Shown here: one piece after another, positions 1 through 7,586 of the stretch
Numbering within the stretch: position 1 is the stretch's first letter
Layout: each line of letters begins with the position of its first letter
Assembly (NCBI RefSeq): GCF_938017615.1
Contig: NZ_CALIJA010000103.1
Span: 1 to 48,289 of the forward strand
Direction of reading: 5' to 3'
From: an uncultured Campylobacter sp.
GTDB taxonomy: Bacteria; Campylobacterota; Campylobacteria; Campylobacterales; Campylobacteraceae
Length of the DNA: 48,289 nucleotides
The notes under the pieces: model-generated
What the model saw: the letters and a program-made list of their open reading frames with translations, nothing else
Databases searched by the model: none
What the model was told of the DNA's origin: nothing
Position numbers and translations under genes: made by a program

Positions 1-123
1 AACCATAAATCAGATCTTAAACAAAATATTAGCTATTTAGAATTTGATAACTGTGGCACTACGAAAACCAATATAGACAAAAGTGTTGAGAGTATGATAA
101 AAGAATTGGCAAATATGCCCTGA
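1..123 (+). CDS. C-terminal end of an unidentified protein (partial)
   Basis: The first 123 bases read as 40 codons without interruption, starting before the window edge and ending in TGA. The visible end is hydrophilic (it contains TTKTNIDKSVESMIKELANM) and has no recognisable domain. The next gene starts four bases after this stop, which suggests one transcript. Too little is present to assign a function. Confidence 0.6.
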   Translation, partial: NHKSDLKQNISYLEFDNCGTTKTNIDKSVESMIKELANMP

Positions 124-127
124 TAAA

Positions 128-583
128 ATGTCAAGGAGTGCGCAAGATATAGTGAGTGCAAAGCAAAGGTATAAATTTCACAGGACAGCGAGATATTTGC
201 TCGCTTTGCCGATGGTCTTCTTGCTTGATTGGTTGGTGGCGGCTTTGATTTTGGCGGTTTTGCCTTTTGATGGCGCGCTAAGGATTGCTGTTTTTGTAGC
301 AATATTTGCGATTTTGGATTGCACGCCGCTTTGGTATTTGTTCAAAAGGTATAAAAACTTTAAGCTAAGTAAGCTATTTATAAAAAATCCAAATCTCAGT
401 TTGCTGCTTTTTGCGGTAGAAAATTTATCGCTCGGCGCTTTTTACGGCGGGTTTTTGGCGTGCTTGGCGGCGGGGTATTTTTGGGGCGAGCGTGCCGCCG
501 GCTGGAGCGTGGCATTTGCATTTGCACCCGTTTGTCTGATCGTTTTCGTGATCTCGTATGTGTTTAACGAAAAGAAAAGTTAA
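128..583 (+). CDS. Small multi-pass membrane protein, unknown function
   Basis: A 151-residue protein with about four hydrophobic segments (roughly residues 23-45, 48-70, 92-117 and 124-146). A basic stretch (LFKRYKNFKLSKLF) lies between the second and third, and the C-terminus is short and charged. I do not recognise a family and see no catalytic motif. It starts four bases after the stop of the preceding partial gene on the same strand, so it is probably the last gene of that operon. About 450 bases without a gene follow. That it is a real coding region is likely from the membrane-protein pattern and the tight spacing; the function is unknown. Confidence 0.7.
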   Translation: MSRSAQDIVSAKQRYKFHRTARYLLALPMVFLLDWLVAALILAVLPFDGALRIAVFVAIFAILDCTPLWYLFKRYKNFKLSKLFIKNPNLSLLLFAVENLSLGAFYGGFLACLAAGYFWGERAAGWSVAFAFAPVCLIVFVISYVFNEKKS

Positions 584-1038
584 ACTTATGCGCCTTTCGC
601 GCCCGCCAAATTTTATCTCTCGCGCGATACGGACTTAGGTGCGGATTTAGCCCTCGCAAGCTGGGCGCTATTTAAAATTTAGCTTATCCCGCTTGCTTTA
701 AAATTTCGTAGTCGAAAAAGCTCCGCCGCGCTCGCTAAATTTTATCTTGCCGCAACTCGAAACCTACTTGCCGCCATACACACTGCGCTTTAGCACTCGC
801 ACGATACGCGCCTATTGCCGCTGCGGCGTTTGCAAAATTTTAAAACGGCGCGGAACTCGCCTCGCAAACGACGATTACGCCGCAGGCTTATCTATTTATT
901 TATGCGGGTAGCGGAAGCCTTCGGCGGGCTAAAGACGAGACCCTTATCTTAGCCGCAAAGCAAGTCCAAGCTTCGGTAGAGAAAAATACGAGCGGCGAAT
1001 GCAGAAGCAAAAACCAAGCGGGTGCGTTTGCCCCAAAT
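584..1038. other. Gene-free stretch with AAATTT words
   Basis: No convincing gene. It holds several RAATTY words, such as TAAATTTTA and AAAATTTCG. An open frame of about 65 codons without a good start runs on the plus strand to a TAG near 1050, but its composition is not convincing. No tRNA or clear hairpin seen. Confidence 0.5.
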
Positions 1039-1722
1039 CTAGCCCTTTAGCTTCATCATTTTTTCTAAAATTTCATAGACTAGATCAAACTTCGTAAAGC
1101 CGTCCCTGTCTAAAAAATGCCCGCCCTTCTCCACTTCGTAAAACTTAGCATCGATCTGCCCCGCTAACTCGCGGCTGAAGCTAAACGGCACGATATAATC
1201 GTCCTTCGCAGAAATTACAGCGCGCTGTTTTGCGGCGGCTTTTATGCGCTCAAAATCAAAGCCTTTATCCATAAACTCATCTAAAATTTTAAATTGCGGA
1301 TCGCTAAGCGGCTTTGCAAGCCCCGAAACTAGCACGATGCCCTCTACTGCGCCGCCCATGGCACTGCTTTGTAAGAAATTTAAGATCGTAGGGCATCCGA
1401 GGCTGTGTCCGACCAGATAGACTTCGCCTTCAAATTTTACGCTTTCTCGCAATGTCTTCAGCCACTCATCAAGCCTTGGGTGCGCAGGCGTAGGCATCGC
1501 TAAAATTTCCGCCCTCGCGCCCGATTTTTCGATCTCGCCTTTAAGCCAAGCAAACCAGTGCTTCTTAGGCGAAGCATCGTAGCCGTGCACGATATAGACG
1601 CACTTTTGCATATTTTTCTCCTTCGAATTTAAGCTCGCCCCAAACGAGGCGGTACCGACGCAAAGTAGCGAAGCTGCGCACGCCAAGCTAAATTTCATCG
1701 CATTTCGTCTTTTGCTATTCAT
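1039..1722 (-). CDS. RBBP9/YdeN-family serine hydrolase with an N-terminal signal-like extension
   Basis: A 227-residue alpha/beta hydrolase of the small RBBP9/YdeN type. The family start motif VYIVHGY lies near residue 42, the nucleophile elbow is GHSLG (Ser near 107), an acidic residue lies in the segment SAKDDYIVPF, and the catalytic His is in KGGHFL. The substrate is unknown. Family members normally begin at about Met38 here. The 37 extra N-terminal residues look like a signal peptide (MKFSLACAASLLCVGTASFG). Both possible starts have ribosome binding sites: GAGGAG before 1722, and AAGGAG before an ATG at 1611. It may therefore make an exported and a cytoplasmic form. It is followed on the same strand only by gene-free DNA. 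Confidence 0.85.
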   Translation of the reverse strand: MNSKRRNAMKFSLACAASLLCVGTASFGASLNSKEKNMQKCVYIVHGYDASPKKHWFAWLKGEIEKSGARAEILAMPTPAHPRLDEWLKTLRESVKFEGEVYLVGHSLGCPTILNFLQSSAMGGAVEGIVLVSGLAKPLSDPQFKILDEFMDKGFDFERIKAAAKQRAVISAKDDYIVPFSFSRELAGQIDAKFYEVEKGGHFLDRDGFTKFDLVYEILEKMMKLKG

Positions 1723-1858
1723 CTATAGCTCCTCTCATTTCTAAAGCGGACATTTTACATCGTTTTTTAAAAAAGACCTCTTAAAACGTTCGCGTAGATC
1801 TATAAAAATCTGCTGCAAAGCCGCTTGTGCGCAAAATTTTAAAATTTCAATCCGCGCC

Positions 1859-2680
1859 CTAGCCCTTGCAAATCGTGATTTTATCGGCAAATTTACCCAA
1901 AAAGTGATACCCCGAGCCCGCCTGTGCGATGATATCGAGTACCGCGTCCGCATCCCGCACGAGCGTGCCGCCCGCAAAGTCCACGCCGCGCTCAAACAGC
2001 GCCTGCGGCAGTAGCGGCGTGGTAGGCCCCACGAGCACGAGCTTGGCGCCGCTTTTTTTCAGGCGCAAAAGCCCATCGAGCGTGTCGTTGATGAGCGTCG
2101 TAGCCGTGATTATCACGTTATCGGCGCGCGGCACGACGCTTGCGGCCTCGCTTGCGGGCAAATAAAACGGCAGCTCCGCCTGCTTGAGCGTGCTTTTATC
2201 AAGCTCTAAAATTTTAAAATCCGCGCCATTTTTCATCAGCGTCTTGATGTAGGGCACCAGCGCGCCCACGACGACGCTAAAGCTGCCGCGCTCGATCCGC
2301 AGCTGCTCAAAGGGATCGGCGCCGAATTTCACGTCGTAATCCGCGCGGATTTTATCAAAACACGCCCTTCCAAGCGCATTTAGCGCAGCGAGCGCGAGCG
2401 TCTTTTTAAGCGGCGCGGCGGAGCCCAGATCACGCAGTAGATAGCGCACGCTCTTGCCCGCAATATTGCCCGAATCGGGCATCACGCTTGCTTGCGAGGG
2501 GCAGCAAACGGCGCCCGATAGGGACTTTAGCGGCGTATAGCTAAGCCCGCACGCGCCTCCGCTCAGCTTCACGCCGCTAAAAAACAGCCCCACGACCGCG
2601 CGCTCGATCTTAAGATCCAGCGCCTGGGCGCCTAAAATTTCTTTCGCGCACTCTAGCGTCTGATCTAAAATTTCGCTCAT
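1859..2680 (-). CDS. DUF4213/DUF364 family protein (putative metal-chelation family)
   Basis: A 273-residue soluble protein matching the DUF4213 (enolase-N-like fold) plus DUF364 (Rossmann-like) arrangement. The N-terminal half contains GLSYTPLKSLSGAVCCPSQA. The C-terminal half has the features VIITATTLINDTLDGLL and AKLVLVGPTTPLLPQALF that are typical of the family. The family has been suggested to chelate heavy metals or act near molybdenum/iron transport, but the function is not established. GC is high and RAATTY words are few, as in other conserved genes here. It lies 136 bases upstream of the hydrolase gene on the same strand. The start is supported by an AGGAG motif just upstream (tttcgctcctttgatc on the plus strand). 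Confidence 0.85.
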   Translation of the reverse strand: MSEILDQTLECAKEILGAQALDLKIERAVVGLFFSGVKLSGGACGLSYTPLKSLSGAVCCPSQASVMPDSGNIAGKSVRYLLRDLGSAAPLKKTLALAALNALGRACFDKIRADYDVKFGADPFEQLRIERGSFSVVVGALVPYIKTLMKNGADFKILELDKSTLKQAELPFYLPASEAASVVPRADNVIITATTLINDTLDGLLRLKKSGAKLVLVGPTTPLLPQALFERGVDFAGGTLVRDADAVLDIIAQAGSGYHFLGKFADKITICKG

Positions 2681-2897
2681 TTTCGCTCCTTTGATCTGGA
2701 ATTTAGTGCCATTATAGCTTAAAATTTCGGCGCCCGTATTGATATAAATTTATTGATCGCACGACGGGCAACGTCCAAGCAGACGCGAGCCAAATTTAAC
2801 GAAATAGGCGGGAGTGAGCAAAATTTTAATAAAAGCAGCAAGCACGGGTAAAATTTACGCGGCGAGCCGTATCTACAACAAGTCGCGCCCGCTGCGG

Positions 2898-3037
2898 AGT
2901 TAAATTTTACTTCCTACCTGCCGCACGGCTAAATTTTATTTCATATCCGCCGAAGGGTTAAATTTTATTTCCGATCCATCGCAGGACTAAATTTAATTTC
3001 CCGATCCGCCGCAAAGCTAAATTTTATTTTCCGATAG
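2898..3037. repeat. Imperfect ~29-bp tandem array built on TAAATTTTA
   Basis: Five degenerate units of about 29-30 bp follow each other, each beginning with a variant of taaattttatttcc and ending with gatccgccgcag. Units start near 2899, 2929, 2958, 2988 and 3017. The last unit includes the stop codon and final codons of the NosL-like gene that ends at 3017. The remaining gene-free DNA (2681-2897) has scattered AAATTT words and nothing else I can name. The units differ too much, and the intervals are too regular in sequence, for a CRISPR array. Confidence 0.7.
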
Positions 3038-3526
3038 CAGGATGTTTATGAGCGGATTTAGCAGCGTCTCGCCGCGAGCGGCGCACAGCACGATCTCGTC
3101 GTAGTAGTAATCGCTCCTACCGTAGTTGTGAAACTCATACGCGCCAAAGCCGTAGCCCATCGGCGTGATCTCGACGCGCGAGTACCAGGCGTCCTTGGCG
3201 ATGATGTATTTTTCGGTGTCTTGCGAATAAACCCACACCACGATCTCATCTTTGTTTTTTTGCCGCATCAGCCACATAAAGACGTTTGCGATGTCGTTGA
3301 AAAAATATGTATCGCCGTTTGGCATAACGGCCTGAGCGGTGTTGTACAGATCGTTTATCACCGTGCCGCTCTCGTGACATAGGTATTTGCCGAATTCGAT
3401 CTGCAGCGGCTGCTTATCCTTATTGCCGTGGCGCACGGAAATTTTGGATTCGGCTATATCCATAAACGATATCAGTAGCCCCATCACGCAGGCGAGCAAA
3501 ACCGCGGCAAAAATTTTCTTAATCAT
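3017..3526 (-). CDS. NosL-like membrane-anchored protein, last gene of the copper module
   Basis: A 169-residue protein with an N-terminal hydrophobic anchor or signal (residues 5-24) and a NosL-like periplasmic domain. The recognisable NosL elements are a Cys-containing segment near residue 50 (KYLCHESGTVI), NGDTYFFNDI, WVYSQDTEKYIIAKDAWY and ITPMGYGFGAYEF. Known NosL proteins are copper chaperones for nitrous oxide reductase. Here the usual CGM motif is replaced by CHE, but the Met of TPMG is kept, so copper binding may be altered. It overlaps the upstream membrane gene by four bases (ATGA type), so it belongs to the ABC/NosL operon. The C-terminal residues are encoded by a unit of the tandem array. 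The role in MccA copper supply is inferred from context. Confidence 0.75.
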   Translation of the reverse strand: MIKKIFAAVLLACVMGLLISFMDIAESKISVRHGNKDKQPLQIEFGKYLCHESGTVINDLYNTAQAVMPNGDTYFFNDIANVFMWLMRQKNKDEIVVWVYSQDTEKYIIAKDAWYSRVEITPMGYGFGAYEFHNYGRSDYYYDEIVLCAARGETLLNPLINILLSENKI

Positions 3527-4476
3527 AGCAGCGCACCCCGCACGAAGTAGTATTTGACGACGTAGGCGCTGCAGATGAGCGCGTTTAGAATAAGCCAGAA
3601 CGAGGAGTATTTAAGCAGGTGGGTGTAGGCGCGCTTGGTGATAAGCTCCGTTAAAAACGGCACGATGCCGAAAAATATACCCAAAAACAGCGAGCCCCAA
3701 ATCGCATAGCCGACGAAGTAATAATCCTTCAAAAGCATGCAATACGGGCATTTATGGTTGGGCTGCTCGTAAACGTAAAGCCCGAAAAAATAGGTAATCG
3801 CGTAGTATGCGACGAACAAAAAGAGTAAATTTAAAGCAAAGCTCGCCATCGACTGCTTTAAGAAATTTAAGATCAAAATGGCGCCTAATATCGCGTAGAA
3901 AAAGGTTGCCAAAAGCGCCTGCGTGTAGCCGAACGGAAGCTTCGGCGCGCGAAATACGACCGAGCAGCAAAACACCGGCACGCGCAACGGGATATTGATA
4001 AAAAATAGAATTTCTAAAATAAACTCCGCTAAAACACCCGTAAAAAGGATGGTAAAGATCAGGTATTTGCGCTTTAGATAGGGAAATTTGCCCGCTTTAA
4101 GATCGAGGCTGTTTAAAATAAGCCAGAGCCCAAAGCCGAAGATCAGTAAAATTTTTAAAAGCAGCAGGATATTGCCGTAGCGGTTCGAGCCCACGACGCC
4201 CGCGGAGCACATCGCGCCCGGCACGACCGAAGAGAGCTCATTTAAGCAGAGCGCAAAAAATATAAACAAAATGATCTTGCACGCTATCGTGAAGAACAAA
4301 ATGGTGTTGATGAGATAGTTTCTTTTCTCCAGGGCGTATTGTAAATTTGACGTGGCGTTAAAGTCCCAGTAGCGCATGATCCGCACGATGTGAAACTGCG
4401 AGATCGCCATCAGCGCTATTACGATCAGCTCCACGGCCAAAAACGCGATCACGCTGCCCGATAAAAATACGCTCAT
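3523..4476 (-). CDS. Multi-pass membrane protein with a CPYC motif, part of the copper ABC module
   Basis: A 317-residue integral membrane protein with about eight hydrophobic segments. A loop near residue 235 carries HKCPYCMLLKDYY, a CxxC motif of the glutaredoxin/VKOR-like kind. Several other Cys residues (SVVPGAMCSAGVV, VFCCSVVF) could bind metal or form disulfides. I do not recognise a characterised family. It overlaps the ATPase gene upstream and the NosL-like gene downstream by four bases each, so the three are translationally coupled. A role in thiol-redox or Cu(I) handling next to the NosL proteins is inferred; it could also be a third transporter component. Clearly coding by overlap and composition. 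Confidence 0.75.
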   Translation of the reverse strand: MSVFLSGSVIAFLAVELIVIALMAISQFHIVRIMRYWDFNATSNLQYALEKRNYLINTILFFTIACKIILFIFFALCLNELSSVVPGAMCSAGVVGSNRYGNILLLLKILLIFGFGLWLILNSLDLKAGKFPYLKRKYLIFTILFTGVLAEFILEILFFINIPLRVPVFCCSVVFRAPKLPFGYTQALLATFFYAILGAILILNFLKQSMASFALNLLFLFVAYYAITYFFGLYVYEQPNHKCPYCMLLKDYYFVGYAIWGSLFLGIFFGIVPFLTELITKRAYTHLLKYSSFWLILNALICSAYVVKYYFVRGALL

Positions 4477-5150
4477 GCGGAAATTTCTCCGTCTTTTAAA
4501 AACACGTATCGATCTACGAAACTTAACTCGTCGAAGAGTATGTCGTGCGTCGCGATCAAAACGGTCTTTTTAAGCTCTTTAAGCTTTGAGAGCATCTCGA
4601 TAAAACCGAGCGAGTTTTGTTTGTCTAAATTTGCCGTCGGCTCGTCGGCCAAGATGATCTGCGGCCTCATCACGAGCGCCCTTGCAATAGCGCAGCGCTG
4701 CTTCTCGCCGCCGCTAAGGCTCGAGACGATCTGATCTTTTTTATGCGCGATATTAGCGATCTGCATCGCTTCGTCTATGCGCGCGCTAAACTCATCCCTG
4801 CTCAGCCGCTCAAGACTAAGCGGCGCAAGGACGTTTTTATAGACGCTAAGCGCCTCAAGCAGGTTGAAAGACTGAAAGATAAAACCGATTTTTTTGTGGC
4901 GATACGCGGAGCTTTCGATATCGGCGAGCTTGGAGACGTTTGCGCCGTCCACTAAAACCTCGCCGCTGCTCGGCTTAGAAAGCGCGCCTATGATGGATAG
5001 AAGCGTGCTTTTGCCGCTGCCGCTGACCCCTTTTAAGATTACGATCTGCCCTTCCTCGACGCTTAGGCTTATGTTTTTTAAGGCGCGAAACTCATTCGCC
5101 CTGCCCTCGTTGTAAATTTTAAAAAGCTGCTTGATCTCTATCTTGCTCAT
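4473..5150 (-). CDS. ABC transporter ATPase, LolD/MacB type
   Basis: A 225-residue ATP-binding subunit of the LolD/MacB/FtsE group. Walker A is GVSGSGKST (near 40-48), the Q-loop is FIFQSFNL, the signature is LSGGEKQR, Walker B is IILADEP and the switch is ATHD. It overlaps the FtsX-type permease gene upstream and the CPYC membrane gene downstream by four bases each, so it is the energising partner of that permease. This module directly follows NosL-type genes in the same operon. That resembles the NosFY/NosL arrangement of nos clusters, although NosF/NosY belong to another ABC subtype. The substrate is not visible in the sequence; copper or a maturation factor for MccA is an inference. Confidence 0.93.
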   Translation of the reverse strand: MSKIEIKQLFKIYNEGRANEFRALKNISLSVEEGQIVILKGVSGSGKSTLLSIIGALSKPSSGEVLVDGANVSKLADIESSAYRHKKIGFIFQSFNLLEALSVYKNVLAPLSLERLSRDEFSARIDEAMQIANIAHKKDQIVSSLSGGEKQRCAIARALVMRPQIILADEPTANLDKQNSLGFIEMLSKLKELKKTVLIATHDILFDELSFVDRYVFLKDGEISA

Positions 5151-6256
5151 TTGACCGCCTCACTCATATCGCCGATAGCGATGCGCCATGAAGGGATGAT
5201 GACGAACGCCAAAAACGGGATCACGCTAAAGACGAAGATCAAAAAGAGCATATTAAAATTTATCGCGGGCGTGAAGGTGATGAAATTTCGCAGCTCGCCG
5301 CCTAAGAATATATCGCGCAGAAGCGGCGCATCCAGGATAAAAACATAAGCATAAGCGCCCGCGACGCCGAGTAGATACGCGCTTAGCGAGACGATGAAAT
5401 TTTGGATAAATTTCATCGCGATGATGTCCTTTATACAAAAGCCGATGCTGCGCAAGATCGCGATCTCCTTTTTCTTCTCGCCGTATGCGAGCGAAATTTG
5501 ATTTTTCAGCAAGATGAAAAACGAGATCATCGCCACGGCGTAAAGCACCATAAAAATTCCACCCTTGTAATAATACAGATGCCTTACTTCTGCCACCGCG
5601 TCCTCGGCGCTAAGGGCTTCCGTGTTGGGGTATAAATTTACGATCTTAAGCGCCACTTCGCTTACTTCGTTGGGGTTGGGCACGCTTACGTAGAGCTTGG
5701 TATATTCGCCCTCCTTCAGGCTTAGCACCTCGCGCGCGGTATCGGGGTTGAGATAGATCACGTCGTTTGAGACGATGCTGCTTTCGTGCGGCGAAATTTT
5801 ATTGATCTTAATCGCGATTAGGCGCTGTTCGGTTAAGAAGTGAAACTCATCCTCGTAGTACCACTCGCCCATCGCCGCCTTTACCCCCTCGCCTACGATC
5901 ATTTCGTTTTCATTCAAATTTTCGTCGCCTACGATATGAAACCAAACGCGCTTTTGAGCGAAGTAATACATCCCGTCCACGGCGCCCTGCACTTCGCTGA
6001 CGCCCGCGATTTTAGAGATGTCGTAGATATAGCCGTCGTGCATCAGATCGCGTTTGCCCGCGCGTAGAGCCTCTACGACGATGTCGGGCCTGAGCTTGAT
6101 GACCTTTTCAAGATCGTTTTGAATGGAGCCCGAGATAAAAAGCACCGAGCTTAAAATAAAAACGATAAACGCAAAGATCGCGAAGCTAAAAGCGTGATCG
6201 GCTCTGTCTTTTCGCAGCAAAGTTACGGAGTAGTCGATGAAATTTTTACTTATCAT
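5147..6256 (-). CDS. FtsX/MacB-type ABC permease
   Basis: A permease of about 369 residues with the FtsX layout. One N-terminal membrane helix (about residues 25-45) is followed by a large extracytoplasmic domain (about 45-230, including DGYIYDISKIAGVSEVQG) and three C-terminal helices. The cytoplasmic loop EKKKEIAILRSIGF is the classic coupling motif of the family. The longest reading frame starts at 6271, but the ATG at 6256 (MISKNF) fits better. It has a GGAG motif seven bases upstream and leaves an 11-base overlap with the preceding small gene. The partner ATPase overlaps its end by four bases. A function with the NosL proteins in copper or MccA maturation is inferred from the operon. Confidence 0.9.
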   Translation of the reverse strand: MISKNFIDYSVTLLRKDRADHAFSFAIFAFIVFILSSVLFISGSIQNDLEKVIKLRPDIVVEALRAGKRDLMHDGYIYDISKIAGVSEVQGAVDGMYYFAQKRVWFHIVGDENLNENEMIVGEGVKAAMGEWYYEDEFHFLTEQRLIAIKINKISPHESSIVSNDVIYLNPDTAREVLSLKEGEYTKLYVSVPNPNEVSEVALKIVNLYPNTEALSAEDAVAEVRHLYYYKGGIFMVLYAVAMISFFILLKNQISLAYGEKKKEIAILRSIGFCIKDIIAMKFIQNFIVSLSAYLLGVAGAYAYVFILDAPLLRDIFLGGELRNFITFTPAINFNMLFLIFVFSVIPFLAFVIIPSWRIAIGDMSEAVK

Positions 6257-6434
6257 AGACGAACTCCGCATAGGCCTTGCTCTTAAAGCTGCTTGAGAGC
6301 CGCACGTCCTTTATCTCGCGTGCGAGCTTTTGCAGGCACTGCTCGCCCTTTGCGCGATCAAAGCTCACATAATGTACCGCGATGAGCGCGTAAAGGGCGG
6401 CAAAAAAGATCATTAAAGCGCAAATGAGCCTCAT
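6246..6434 (-). CDS. Small single-pass membrane protein in the copper module
   Basis: A 62-residue protein with one N-terminal membrane segment (LICALMIFFAALYALIAVHY) and a charged tail of about 40 residues containing one Cys (KGEQCLQKLAREIKDV). It overlaps the end of the double NosL gene by four bases (ATGA) and the start of the permease gene by 11 bases. It is therefore very likely translated, as part of a coupled string of six genes. I do not recognise a family. The position suggests an accessory subunit or tether for the ABC permease or for the NosL protein. Confidence 0.75.
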   Translation of the reverse strand: MRLICALMIFFAALYALIAVHYVSFDRAKGEQCLQKLAREIKDVRLSSSFKSKAYAEFVYDK

Positions 6435-7555
6435 AGCCCTTCTATTACGCTCTCTTGAATTTCGTCAAATTTAAGCACGCTCTTGCCTCCGTGATCTTTA
6501 GCGAAGGTCTTAGCCGCGCTCTCGCTATCAAACGCAATGAGCTCGTCGCCCATCGGTCCTAAGACGTCGGAGCCGAGCACGAAAAAGGCGCTTTTAGCGT
6601 CGATCTTGTGTAGCTTGTAGTAGTCGGTTACGAAAATTTTATCAAAGCCCTTGCCCTTTTGGAAGTAGTATTTCATCATATCTTTCACGCCGTCAAAATA
6701 CAAATTCTCGCCGCCCTGAATCTCTATCATCGCCGCCCAGTTAGGGTTTTTGCCCACTAGCATGCCGCAGACCGGGCATTTAGCGCCTTCCGGCACGACG
6801 ATCTTTTCAGGCTTTTTCGCTTTTGCGTTTTTATCGCTACTGCCTAAATTTGCCGGCGCGTCCCACAAATATAGCGCCGCAGCTTGCAGGTGTTTGTCGT
6901 ACTCAGGAGCCTTGCTAGCACCCTTTGCATCGCAAGTCTTTTTGAGATGAGCTTTAAGCTCGGAGATGGCTTTGAAGCTTTTAGCATACGTTTTAGCGCA
7001 GTTTGTTTCGTAAAATTCTTTACCGTGCGCGTAAACGCCGCCCTCGCGCTTGGCTTTAATCATCTTATTATCGCCCTCGAAATCCTGCCCCGCAATCTCG
7101 TAGGCTTTGGCGAAGCTCATTATCTCGCCGCCGTTTTCGGCTTGAAATTCTTTAGCGTCGGCTTCGGTTGAGAAGGCGTATTTGCTATTACGCGTCATCG
7201 TGCCTTTGACCTTGCTGCCCACGACGTAAAAGGCTTTATTTACGTCGATCAAATTTAGATTTTTCGTATCGACGACCTGTGCATCGCTTGGAATTTTTCC
7301 CTCCGTAATCTCGTACAAGCAGTGTAGAGAAGCTACTTGCTTGCCTTTCCAAACGTGGTTGGTTTTGTAAAATTTAACCAAATTCATTCCGCAAACGGCG
7401 CAGTATTCTTTGCCCTCGCCGCTTCCTACGAGCGTAGCCTTGCTAGGATCCACACTTTGAAACATCGGCATTTGTTTGTCTTTTTGCTCATTCATCGAAG
7501 CGCCGCAAACCGCTGCCGCCAGTAAAGCCGAAGCCAAAATAGAACGTAAAATCAT
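6431..7555 (-). CDS. mccL: Tandem NosL protein with a cytochrome-c-like, haem-less middle segment (MccL-type)
   Basis: A 374-residue exported protein with a signal peptide at residues 1-20. It has two NosL domains. The first carries CAVCGM (C52, C55, M57) and the second carries CPVCGM (C260, C263, M265). Each is followed by NosL elements such as AFYVVGSKVKGTM and AFFVLGSDVLGPM. Between them, residues about 170-235 resemble a small class I cytochrome c. KEFYETNCAKTY looks like a degraded haem motif that lacks the second Cys and the His, and it is followed by ISELKAHLKKTC and a final helix AAALYLWDA. NosL proteins carry Cu(I); W. succinogenes has a NosL-type gene in its mcc cluster. I infer copper delivery to MccA. 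The symbol is by analogy. Confidence 0.85.
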   Translation of the reverse strand: MILRSILASALLAAAVCGASMNEQKDKQMPMFQSVDPSKATLVGSGEGKEYCAVCGMNLVKFYKTNHVWKGKQVASLHCLYEITEGKIPSDAQVVDTKNLNLIDVNKAFYVVGSKVKGTMTRNSKYAFSTEADAKEFQAENGGEIMSFAKAYEIAGQDFEGDNKMIKAKREGGVYAHGKEFYETNCAKTYAKSFKAISELKAHLKKTCDAKGASKAPEYDKHLQAAALYLWDAPANLGSSDKNAKAKKPEKIVVPEGAKCPVCGMLVGKNPNWAAMIEIQGGENLYFDGVKDMMKYYFQKGKGFDKIFVTDYYKLHKIDAKSAFFVLGSDVLGPMGDELIAFDSESAAKTFAKDHGGKSVLKFDEIQESVIEGL

Positions 7556-7586
7556 ACTATCTCCTTAAAAATTTGATGTTTTAAAT

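Noticed and set aside
845..1050. Possible gene remnant on the plus strand
   Set aside because: The frame is open for about 65 codons but has no start with a ribosome binding site and no recognisable protein pattern; GC-rich DNA gives such frames by chance.
1741..1995. 84-residue Arg-rich frame on the minus strand
   Set aside because: It overlaps the 3' end of the DUF364 gene in another frame and has no independent support.
2898..3037. CRISPR array
   Set aside because: Units of about 29 bp follow directly without unique spacers, and every unit differs. No cas genes are in the window.
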